Shown here in pieces: positions 54,929-63,235 of a stretch of DNA of 64,000 bases (positions are counted from its first letter, which is position 1; the number at the start of each line of letters is the position of its first letter). This stretch comes from Nonomuraea glycinis (GTDB lineage Bacteria > Actinomycetota > Actinomycetes > Streptosporangiales > Streptosporangiaceae). The notes beneath the pieces were generated by a model, which saw nothing but the letters and a program-made list of their open reading frames with translations, did no database searches and was not told where the DNA came from. A program made the position numbers and the translations under genes. Location of the stretch: assembly GCF_014646515.1 (NCBI RefSeq), contig NZ_BMNK01000013.1:186001-250000 (forward strand), written 5' to 3'.

Positions 54929-56890
54929 TCACCATGGGAGAACATCCTGCACTGGGAGTGGAGAAAGTGGTTTGGCCGCCTTTGGGTGCTCCTCATGCAA
55001 TGCCGCCAGAGCGTCCTGTACCGGCGGTATTTTGAGTTCAGCCAGTAGGTCCCGAGTGGAGTGGTCGGTGGAGTACAGCACGACTCCGTGCCTACCGCGG
55101 CTGGCCAGGACACGGTAGATGTTGCGAACCAGCTGGTGGCGTTTCGGTCCCCACGTAGGCCTATGTTTATTATTGACCGACTTCCAGTGATCGCCAGCCC
55201 AAGTGTAGTCATACCCAATAATGACTCCAGCATAGTTCCAGTCGAAACTTTGGGCAGTATAGATGCATCCGATCTGCTCAAAACCTCGTGGATCGGTCGC
55301 CCACAGAGTGCGATCGGGTATTTTGTAGCGTCCACTCCCTCTGAAGGCGTTCCACGGCCGAGCCCAGTCGTCGATGCGGATATCGGGGACCAGTCGTCCC
55401 CCTCGATATTCGTGGGTCCAGTCCCAGCAGTAGCCCGCGGTGATGCGCGCCGAATGACCTAGGGAGACCTGTGCCCGCAGGTAATCTTCCATCTGCTGTG
55501 CTGTATCGGCGCGTAGGAGTTGGAAGTCGCCTTTGTAGGTCCAAGGACGGGGCGCGGACTTGTAACCAAGCAGATCTTCCAGCCAGTCGATGTACTCGGG
55601 ACAGTAGTTGTGGCGGAACTGGCGCTGCAGCTGGATGTGGTGAATGTGCTCATCCGGGATCCCCAACGCTAAACCGGCTTGCCTGATTTCCTCGGGCGAG
55701 CCTATTTCGTCATTGCGTACAACCTGGTGAGGGTCTAACAGGAACACTGGCACCCGTGCCGCCTGGATGAGCTCGTAGATCTGAGGGATGTCGGAGCGTT
55801 GATCAAACTTATCGAAACGGAGATTGGATGTCTTGCGCAGGCGGTGCGCCTCGTCGCAGATCAAGACGTTCAGGTGATTGGGTTCTCGATGCCTGTGCTG
55901 GTTGAAATAGGTGAACAGATCGGAGACGCCGCCATAGCGCCCGGTCACATATTTGCGTAAGGTTGCGGAGAACGCCGCACTGCCTGATGCATGGGCTGCG
56001 GAGCTACGGAGCCCGTTCAGTATGCCCAACAACTCCAGCGCTAAGACGGTCTTGCCCGTCCCCGGCCCGCCGGTGACAATGAATATCTGTTTTGAGTTGG
56101 CGGTAAATCCCTCCTCGACCAGGGTGAGCACCTTGTCCACCGTCTCGCGTTGCTCATCCAACAGTGGAAAGATTCGCCTGCCCCGAACCGCTTCGTAAGC
56201 GGCGTGCATGACTTCTTCGCTTGGGCGGACGTGCGCACGGTCGATTCGGCGGACGTGGTCGCGGGCACCCTCAGCACTCAACACCGTGGAGAGGAAATGG
56301 GCGAATTCCTTGCGGTCGGTGGTATCACCGAAGGCCCGTACACGTTTGCCGTCAACATCGGCACGCAGCTGGCCGACCGGGGGCATGATCTTAGCGACGG
56401 CCGTGGTCGAGGCGTTATGCAAGTTCGCCACGCCCCATAGTGCTCCCCTCAGCATCGGCACTTGGCGTTCCAGCGCCCGGCAGTAGTCCCAGACCTGCTC
56501 AACCGGGTGTTGACTGTCCTCGGGTCCCGCGCCGGGATGAGTGATTCTGCGGGTACGAGGGTTGAGAGCCAGCATTGACCACTGCTTGTTTTCTACGGCC
56601 ACGGCCGACAGTTCGCCGGTGTCGGGATGGGATCCTACGAGCAGCATGTCGATGCGTGCGTCGCTGCTCAGCGTGCTCATCTCCAGCAGTACCATTACGT
56701 CGCCCAGCCCTGCCAGGAGCAGGACATCGAGAACCGTTCTGATGCTGGCGCGCCAAGACTGCTTCTCCGGATCTTTGACAACGACTCGGTACACCTCGTT
56801 TGCTCGGCGTACGAGCGTCTGGACGAGGTCTTCGGCGTCCGTTGCGGCTAAGTCGCCAGCCGAACGTGCTAGCAGGTAGCGGGGCTTCAC
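54929..56890 (-). CDS. Nuclease-DUF2075 helicase-like protein, paralogue 3
   Basis: 653 residues from GTG 56890 (GAGGAGCTACGAGG upstream). Same layout as the copies at 40.7-44.7 kb: RIDMLLVGSHP and VAVENKQWS nuclease-like motifs, Walker A GGPGTGKT, Walker B DEAH, FLLDPHQVVRNDE, FRHNYCPEYIDWLEDLLG and YTAQSFDWNYAGVI. It has a longer C-terminal tail (HEEHPKAAKPLSPLPVQDVL). It is separated from the other two by the tRNA scar, so it was acquired independently or moved with the element. It sits next to a DUF3883 nuclease-like gene on the same strand. Confidence 0.82.
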   Translation of the reverse strand: MKPRYLLARSAGDLAATDAEDLVQTLVRRANEVYRVVVKDPEKQSWRASIRTVLDVLLLAGLGDVMVLLEMSTLSSDARIDMLLVGSHPDTGELSAVAVENKQWSMLALNPRTRRITHPGAGPEDSQHPVEQVWDYCRALERQVPMLRGALWGVANLHNASTTAVAKIMPPVGQLRADVDGKRVRAFGDTTDRKEFAHFLSTVLSAEGARDHVRRIDRAHVRPSEEVMHAAYEAVRGRRIFPLLDEQRETVDKVLTLVEEGFTANSKQIFIVTGGPGTGKTVLALELLGILNGLRSSAAHASGSAAFSATLRKYVTGRYGGVSDLFTYFNQHRHREPNHLNVLICDEAHRLRKTSNLRFDKFDQRSDIPQIYELIQAARVPVFLLDPHQVVRNDEIGSPEEIRQAGLALGIPDEHIHHIQLQRQFRHNYCPEYIDWLEDLLGYKSAPRPWTYKGDFQLLRADTAQQMEDYLRAQVSLGHSARITAGYCWDWTHEYRGGRLVPDIRIDDWARPWNAFRGSGRYKIPDRTLWATDPRGFEQIGCIYTAQSFDWNYAGVIIGYDYTWAGDHWKSVNNKHRPTWGPKRHQLVRNIYRVLASRGRHGVVLYSTDHSTRDLLAELKIPPVQDALAALHEEHPKAAKPLSPLPVQDVLPW

Positions 56891-56990
56891 CCTCGTAGCT
56901 CCTCATGGGGTGAGATGACGAGTGCGTGTCGGCCGGACGTCATACGAGCGATCCGAGCGCGGCGGTAATCGGTGCCGTACAGCACGGTCG

Positions 56991-57962
56991 TTAGGAGGGG
57001 ATGCGGTACTCGAAACGAGTCGGCCGCAGGTCCTCGTCAGCGGGTTCCCAGTCGGGTAGCAACGTCGTGGTGCCGCCGCTGGCCGTGAAGTTGGGGGTGA
57101 TGCCCATGACGGTGATGTCGCTGACCACGAACAGATCGACTTCAGGGAACTCACGGGCGTGCTGGACTTCATTAGCAGTTAGCTCCACCGACGTGGGGGC
57201 GCCCGTGGTGCCCTTAACTTCCACACGTCGCTCGGCGCCGGCCTTTGTAAGGCGCAGGTCATAGGGCTTGCCGACCTCTTCCACTGTCCAGCCGGCCTGC
57301 CTGTAATGCTGTATTGCCAGGTCGACTGCGTGGCGCTCGACAGCCTCGCGCTTTCGCGGGTCGCTCTGCCGTCCGGTACCCGTGCCATGCTTAACGTTCC
57401 TTCGAGGCTTAGGACGCGTCGGCACCTGAACAGGGCGAGTCTGGTTCAACGGGATGATCGGAGCGCTGTCGGCATAGGAGAGCTTGGGGGTGACGCCCAT
57501 GAGCTTGAACAGCTTGTCGGGATCGAACTGGACCGGCTTGCCGAATCCACGGTGGAGACCGGACCGGCGGATCGCGTCGCTGGCTGCCAGGGGTAAGGAA
57601 CCGGCCGGGCCCAGAGGAGTGTTGGTGAGCTTGGCGAGCGGTTCGATGCCGAGCCGCGTCGGATACTTGACGCGTTGCTCATCTGTCTCGTCGGGCCAGT
57701 GTGGGGCTGTTCCCTCATAGACGATCCCCACTGCTTGACACACATACAGATCGATCGTGTCGCTCAGCCAGACCCCGAGGTCGACTCGCGGGTTTACGCC
57801 TGTTCCGAGAATGACGAAGTCCATCCTGGTGCCTGCATACTCCTCGATGCGGCTGGGAAAACCCCAAGATCGAGTCTCAAGCCCGAAGGCGAGGTTGTCC
57901 TGCCCCGTAGTGCTTTGGCTCACATGCACCATCAGAAACGAAGCTTTGGCCACATCGATCAC
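56991..57962 (-). CDS. DUF3883 (NO VEIN-type) nuclease-like protein with EVE-like N-terminus
   Basis: About 323 residues; start uncertain (GTG 57962 taken, ATG 57932 possible, no ribosome site seen; a TTGACG upstream may indicate a leaderless message). The C-terminal 110 residues (AVDLAIQHYRQAGWTVEEVG, RRVEVKGTTG, FVVSDI) match the DUF3883 domain, a PD-(D/E)xK-fold with Asp ... E-V-K-G catalytic pattern (YDLRL, VEVKG). The N-terminal part (ASFLMVHVSQSTTGQDNLAF) resembles an EVE/PUA-like reader of modified bases. EVE plus DUF3883 would suit a modification-dependent restriction enzyme. No methylase is adjacent. Confidence 0.65.
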   Translation of the reverse strand: MIDVAKASFLMVHVSQSTTGQDNLAFGLETRSWGFPSRIEEYAGTRMDFVILGTGVNPRVDLGVWLSDTIDLYVCQAVGIVYEGTAPHWPDETDEQRVKYPTRLGIEPLAKLTNTPLGPAGSLPLAASDAIRRSGLHRGFGKPVQFDPDKLFKLMGVTPKLSYADSAPIIPLNQTRPVQVPTRPKPRRNVKHGTGTGRQSDPRKREAVERHAVDLAIQHYRQAGWTVEEVGKPYDLRLTKAGAERRVEVKGTTGAPTSVELTANEVQHAREFPEVDLFVVSDITVMGITPNFTASGGTTTLLPDWEPADEDLRPTRFEYRIPS

Positions 57963-58717
57963 GGTAACCGACAGATGCGGTCGTTCCCCCGTCAATACGG
58001 ACACTTCGGAGGCTGGATCTCGCAGTCTAGGGCATGACCGATGCGTTCTCGTGGTTGGACGCTCGCTGGCAGGGTGAGGCAGGAGGGTTGAGAGGCCTCC
58101 GGGAGTAGACATGGAAGGGTGATTCGCAAGTTCATGTCCGGAGTTGCCTGTCGGAGCGGTGGTCGCCATGGGTGACGAGGAGGTGATCCCACGTGCGTGG
58201 GCGCAGGAGCACGGGTAGGGCAGCCGCTTGGCCCATTCTGACTTTGCTGGCCATGGAGGACGCGGATCGCTGCCTGGATGGAAGCCTCGGCCTGCGCCGT
58301 TGGTCATGGCTGCGAACCTGGAGCTGTGCGTGATGTGCCCAGGCTCGGCAATGGTGCTCGGTGTGGCGAAGGACTACTACGGGCTGGAGTCTCCTACGGA
58401 TGTCGCGGCGGGTGTCGGCGAGGCGCGGCGACCGGCGCGTACTGATGTGGCGTTCTCTCGCGTACCTGGCGTCACGGGCAGTATTCAAGGGACGAGGTCT
58501 GCACGCAGTTCGAGCGCTACGTTCCGATAGTACGGTCGGCGGGGCTGCGCACGTTGGCGGCTGATCCAGCTGCCCTTCCCGCCTGACGCCCGTGGCTCCG
58601 GGTGCACGAGCTGCCGCTAGGTCGACAGTCGTGGCGGTGCCCCTGCTTCGGTCGGCGATCCCATGAGCGGGAATTCTTTCTCGCGCTAGACTCCCCGCAG
58701 AGAAACGGAGGGATCGG
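57963..58717. other. No gene seen (755 bases)
   Basis: Arg-rich reading frames on both strands here (for example around 58132-58794 minus) have shadow-like composition and no ribosome sites. No RNA gene or repeat recognised. Promoters for the two divergent flanking genes must lie in this stretch. Confidence 0.45.
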
Positions 58718-61700
58718 GTGGAACCCGGAAGCAAACGGTGGGTCGAGGTCACACCTTCGGAGCACGCGCACGAGCGCGGTGGCCTTGCCGGCATCCGGGC
58801 CCGGCTTGCTGACGCCGATCCCTACCGGGCGTGGAGCAACTTCACCTTCACCACGCGCAGCGGTCGCCAGTACGAAGTCGACCTGCTGGTCATCGGGAAG
58901 GGCGGCATCTACCTCCTGGAGCTCAAGCACTGGTCGGGGACCATCACCGGCGACCACCAGACCTGGTTCCACAACGGTGACGCCGAGGACAACCCGCGCA
59001 TCCTCGCCGACAACAAGGCCAAACACTTCAAACAGCTGCTCCTCGACGCCGGGGGGCGCGACCTGCCCTTCGTGCACGCCGGTGTGGTGCTCCACCAGCC
59101 GGACGCCCAGGTGCGCCTCACCGAACGCGGCCGACGCGGTGTCTACCGGATCGACGGGCAGGGGCCCGGTGGGCTGGATGAGCTGGTCAAGGACGCGCTG
59201 GCCGCCGAGCCGCGGATGCCTCGAGACCTGATCAACGGCAGGCGCTCCGCGGAGCTGGCCAGGTTGATCGAGAAAGCGGGCGTGCGCCGCAGCGTTCGGC
59301 ACCGCAAGGTCGGCAACATGCTGCTCGAGGACGACCCGCTGGCGGAGGGGCCGGGCTGGCAGGACTACCTGGCCAAGCACCCGGTGCTGGAACGGGTCCG
59401 CCGGGTCCGCTTCTACCTGGTCAACCAGGCTGCGTCCCAGGAGGACCGCAGCGCGATCCTGAGGGCCGCCAAGCGCGAGTTCGTCACGCTGGAGAACCTC
59501 AACCACCCTGGCATCGCCCGCGCGATTGAGTTTTACGAGCACGAGCGCGGCCCCGCCGTTGTGTTCGAGCACGACCCGACCGAGACGCGCCTCGACCACT
59601 TCCTACAGCAGAAGGCCGGCGAGCTGACTGTCGATCAGCGTATCGACCTTGTCCGCACGCTCGCCAACACGCTGCGATATGCCCACTCCCGGCGGCTGGT
59701 GCACCGCAGGCTGAGCCCGCTGTCCATCTTCGTCCGCACCCTTGCCTATAGTCGGTACGGCGTACGCATCCGCGACTGGCACACCGCAGGCCAACTGGTG
59801 CCCGGCTCGCCCAGCCACAGCACCTACGTGGCGGGCACCCGCACGCTGGAGGCCCTGACCGACAAGGGCGCCCACGGGTACATCGCGCCTGAGACGCTGC
59901 ACAACCCGGCGGCCGACGCGATCCTGGCCGACGTATTCGGGCTCGGCGCCGTCTCATACCTGGTCTTCACGGGAAGTGCACCGGCCGAGACCAGCGAAGT
60001 GCTGCAGCAGCGACTGGCCCGCGAACGGGGTCTTGACGTCGCTGTTGAGCTGGACGGTGCCGCGCAGGCGATGATCGACCTGGTCAAGGACGCCACTGCG
60101 GGCGACGTCGATCTGCGGACCGAGTCGGTGGAGAGGTTCGTCCAGGGCCTGGAGCAGTTGGTCGGCGAGCTCACCGCGACCGAGGAGGCCGCGCAGCAGG
60201 TCGATCCGCTGGACGCGGTACCCGGCTCGAAGATCGGCCCCGCCGATGATCCGGTCCGGTTCGAGGTCGTCGAGCGGCTGGGCCAGGGCTCCACCGCGCT
60301 CGCTCTGCTCGTTAAGGACACCAAAAAGGCCGAGGACGCCAAGCACGGCCAGGCCGTACTAAAGGTGGCGCTGGACGAGGACGGAGCCCGAAAGCGGCTA
60401 CTGGACGAGGCCGAGGTGCTGCCGCTCGTCCGGGACCTGCGCATTGCGGGCAACCTCGAAGAGCCGATGCTCGTGGGCGGCCGGACCGCTCTGCTTCTGG
60501 AGAACGCGGGCAGGGAGAGCCTGGCGGCTATGATTCGCCGCGAAGGCCGGCTTTCTCTCGACTTTCTGGGCCGCTGGGGCAAGGACCTGCTCGAGATCCT
60601 GTCCGCACTCGACCTGGCGGGCGTCAACCACCGCGACATCAAGCCCGACAACCTGGCCTTCCGTGAGCTGGGCAAAAGCCGCGAGGTCCACCTCACGCTC
60701 TTCGACTTCTCGCTGTCGAGGGCGCCGCTGGAGCAGACCGGTGTCGGCACCCCGCCCTATCTCGACCCGTTCTTCGACCCCGTGCACCGGCCCCGCTACG
60801 ATGCGGCGGCCGAGCGGTACGCCGCGGCGGTGACGCTGCACGAGATGGCGACCGGGCAGGCCCCGGCTTATGGCACCGGTAACAGCCACCCCGCGCTGAT
60901 CGACAGCGACGTCACGATCGACCCGGACGCATTCGAGCCCGGCCCGGCCCGCGACGGAGTGATCGCCTTCCTACGCAAGGCACTCGCCCGAAACGTCGCC
61001 GACCGTCACGACTCCATCGAGAGCATGCGGATCGAGTGGCGGGCCGTCTTCGACGCCGTCCCACCCGCCGCGGCCACGCCTACCAGCGTCAACCCGGTCA
61101 CCGGTCAGGAGCTCGATGAGGCGGCGGGTAGGGCAGCGCTGGACACGCTGCTTGCTTCCGCCGGTCTCACCCCGCGAGCGGTCGACGCGCTGCACCGCAT
61201 CGACGTCCGGACCGTCCGGGACCTGTTGGCCCGCTCGCCGTTCGAGCTCTCCCGGCTATCTGGCGTGGCAGACCCGACCAAGCGTGAGATCAGGCGCAGG
61301 GCAAAGCAGTGGCGGGCACGGCTCCAGTCGTCCGCCCCTGTGGCGGTCGCCGAGGACGACAACCCGGCCGGATCCGGGCGCGGGGTCGACGCGGTGCTGC
61401 GCTCGCTGATATCGAAGGCCGCGAAGCAGGACTCCACAGAGGCACGCGTGCTCCGCCTCTACCTCGGGCTGGAGGAGACAGAGTCCGCTTGGCCGAGCAA
61501 CACCGAGCTGGGGTCGGCCGCTGGCGTTACCGCGGGTCGGGCGGGGCAAATCCTCCCTACTGCTCGTAAGGGCTGGCGTCAGCGCAGGTCCCTCACTGAG
61601 GTCCGCGACGAGATCGTCGACCTTGTCGCAGATGCGGGAGGCGTGCTCTCCGCGGAGGGGATCGCGGAAGCGCTGCTCACCTCTCGTGGCTCGGAGACAG

Positions 61701-62899
61701 CGGGTGACCAGCGGACGCGCCGTGCACTGGGCCTGGTGCGGGCCGCTGTCGAGGTCGAGGGCGAGCGTGGCGGAGAGGCGAGACTGCTGCACCGGCGCTG
61801 CCACGACTCGGCCGTGGTCGCTTTGGAGAAGCCCACCGATCCTGACGCGGTGCCCGGCACCGACCTGCTCGACTACGCGGTACGGCTTGGTAAGGTCGCC
61901 GACCTGCTGGCCGCCGAAGACCCGCTTCCGAGCGCCGCACAGACCGAGACCGTGCTCCGCGGGGTACGGCTGCCGCAAGGCATGGCCGAACTGCCGGCCG
62001 ATCGACTCGCGGCACTCGGCGCGGCGGCCTCGGAGAAGGCGGCGGCCAACGGTCGTGGCGAGATCTATCCGCACGGCATAGACCCGAGGCGGGCCCTGGA
62101 GCAGCTCGCCTCCTCGCTCGGTGTAGTCCGGCACGGGATGGACCTCGATCAGCTTAAGGCCCGGGTTCGCGCCCGCTATCCGAAGGTCGGCGACTTGCCG
62201 GAGAGCCGCCACGACCTGGACGCGCTGCTCCACCTCGCCAAGGTCCCGCTGGTCTTCAGCGGCGGTGTCTACCGGCCAAGGGACATCCAGACCAGCAACC
62301 TCCCGACCTCCCACTGGCCGACGAGGACCCGGCTCAGAGGTGGTTCGTCGGTCGACCGGAACTTCGCCGACTTCGAGCGGCAGATGGAGGTATCGCTGCA
62401 GGAGCGCGGTTCCGTCACGATCAGCGTCGACTACCCGTTGTACGTCCGGGCGATCCCCGCGCTGCGGGACCGGTTCGGCCTCCAGGTGCTGGACGTCACC
62501 GCCGAGCTGCTCACCGCGATGCGGGCGAGCGCCGACGCCTACAACGTGGACTGGTCGATCGTGCTCCGAGCCGACCGGCCGGACGCCGCTCCGCAGGACG
62601 TTGCGAACCTCCGCCGGCTCGTCGAGCTCGCCGCGGCCGGGCTGGAGGAGATGCTGCTGACCGACCCGGCTCCGCTGCTCGTTGTGGAGGCGGCCCCGCT
62701 GGCTCGCTACGACCGGCTCACCGTGCTGGAGCGGCTCGCCGACAAGGCTACCGCACGGCCTGCCGCCCGGTGGCTGCTCGTGCCCGTCGACCGGGACGGC
62801 CGACCGTACCTCGATCATCGCCCGGCCCCGGGCGCGCTCGGTGCGCTCCGGCTCTCCACGACGTGGGTCAACGGGCATCAGCAGTCGGCTGCCTCGTAG
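58718..62899 (+). CDS. pglW: PglW-type BREX serine/threonine kinase (NERD + tandem kinase domains)
   Basis: 1393 residues from GTG 58718 (GGAGGGA upstream). N-terminal NERD nuclease-like domain (about 10-170; YEVDLLVIG ... LLELKHWSG). First kinase-like domain (about 220-470) has HRRLSP instead of HRD (near 328), so it is probably a pseudokinase. Second kinase domain (about 510-790) has HRD (638-640), DIKPDN, VLKVAL with the ATP Lys, and DFS in place of DFG. A helix-hairpin-helix-like part follows (LTPRAVDALHRIDVRTVRDL), then a long C-terminal region. The layout matches PglW of the Streptomyces Pgl/BREX type 2 phage-defence system. PglX, PglY and PglZ are not in the window; they may lie to the right or be absent. 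Confidence 0.85.
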   Translation: MEPGSKRWVEVTPSEHAHERGGLAGIRARLADADPYRAWSNFTFTTRSGRQYEVDLLVIGKGGIYLLELKHWSGTITGDHQTWFHNGDAEDNPRILADNKAKHFKQLLLDAGGRDLPFVHAGVVLHQPDAQVRLTERGRRGVYRIDGQGPGGLDELVKDALAAEPRMPRDLINGRRSAELARLIEKAGVRRSVRHRKVGNMLLEDDPLAEGPGWQDYLAKHPVLERVRRVRFYLVNQAASQEDRSAILRAAKREFVTLENLNHPGIARAIEFYEHERGPAVVFEHDPTETRLDHFLQQKAGELTVDQRIDLVRTLANTLRYAHSRRLVHRRLSPLSIFVRTLAYSRYGVRIRDWHTAGQLVPGSPSHSTYVAGTRTLEALTDKGAHGYIAPETLHNPAADAILADVFGLGAVSYLVFTGSAPAETSEVLQQRLARERGLDVAVELDGAAQAMIDLVKDATAGDVDLRTESVERFVQGLEQLVGELTATEEAAQQVDPLDAVPGSKIGPADDPVRFEVVERLGQGSTALALLVKDTKKAEDAKHGQAVLKVALDEDGARKRLLDEAEVLPLVRDLRIAGNLEEPMLVGGRTALLLENAGRESLAAMIRREGRLSLDFLGRWGKDLLEILSALDLAGVNHRDIKPDNLAFRELGKSREVHLTLFDFSLSRAPLEQTGVGTPPYLDPFFDPVHRPRYDAAAERYAAAVTLHEMATGQAPAYGTGNSHPALIDSDVTIDPDAFEPGPARDGVIAFLRKALARNVADRHDSIESMRIEWRAVFDAVPPAAATPTSVNPVTGQELDEAAGRAALDTLLASAGLTPRAVDALHRIDVRTVRDLLARSPFELSRLSGVADPTKREIRRRAKQWRARLQSSAPVAVAEDDNPAGSGRGVDAVLRSLISKAAKQDSTEARVLRLYLGLEETESAWPSNTELGSAAGVTAGRAGQILPTARKGWRQRRSLTEVRDEIVDLVADAGGVLSAEGIAEALLTSRGSETAGDQRTRRALGLVRAAVEVEGERGGEARLLHRRCHDSAVVALEKPTDPDAVPGTDLLDYAVRLGKVADLLAAEDPLPSAAQTETVLRGVRLPQGMAELPADRLAALGAAASEKAAANGRGEIYPHGIDPRRALEQLASSLGVVRHGMDLDQLKARVRARYPKVGDLPESRHDLDALLHLAKVPLVFSGGVYRPRDIQTSNLPTSHWPTRTRLRGGSSVDRNFADFERQMEVSLQERGSVTISVDYPLYVRAIPALRDRFGLQVLDVTAELLTAMRASADAYNVDWSIVLRADRPDAAPQDVANLRRLVELAAAGLEEMLLTDPAPLLVVEAAPLARYDRLTVLERLADKATARPAARWLLVPVDRDGRPYLDHRPAPGALGALRLSTTWVNGHQQSAAS

Positions 62900-63135
62900 T
62901 CATCTGTTTAGATGCAGAGTCTCACCTGAGATCGTTGCTCACTATTTGAAGTGAAATCTCGGCGATCAGGTTAGGGCGGTGAGAGTCATCCGCCCTTACC
63001 GGAGTCGCCATTGCAGGGTAGACGGATCGTGATGTGCCGGGTCTACCGGGACCCGAGGCTGCGATCGAGGCACTCTTCTGGGCGTTCTCCGAGGCGCGGG
63101 TTTGTATATCTCGACTCAACAAAATGATGCGTTAG

Positions 63136-63149
63136 ATAACGTTTGTTAT
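63136..63149. promoter_or_regulatory. Palindrome in AT-rich promoter region
   Basis: ATAAC-GTTT-GTTAT in the AT-richest stretch of the 336-base interval between pglW and the DUF262 gene. Could be an operator or promoter element; no regulator gene is nearby. The rest of the interval shows no gene. Confidence 0.35.
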
Positions 63150-63235
63150 GTTTTGTCGTGTTTGCGCTCTCCTTGGCATCATGGGAAGATCCAGAAGGTC
63201 GAGATCTCTCGCGATACATGCGCCGGAGGGTCGCG

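Noticed and set aside
58228..58530. 100-residue plus-strand frame upstream of pglW
   Set aside because: No ribosome site, no motif, composition inconsistent along its length.
61256..62878. 540-codon open frame on the minus strand
   Set aside because: Antisense to the PglW-type gene, shadow composition.
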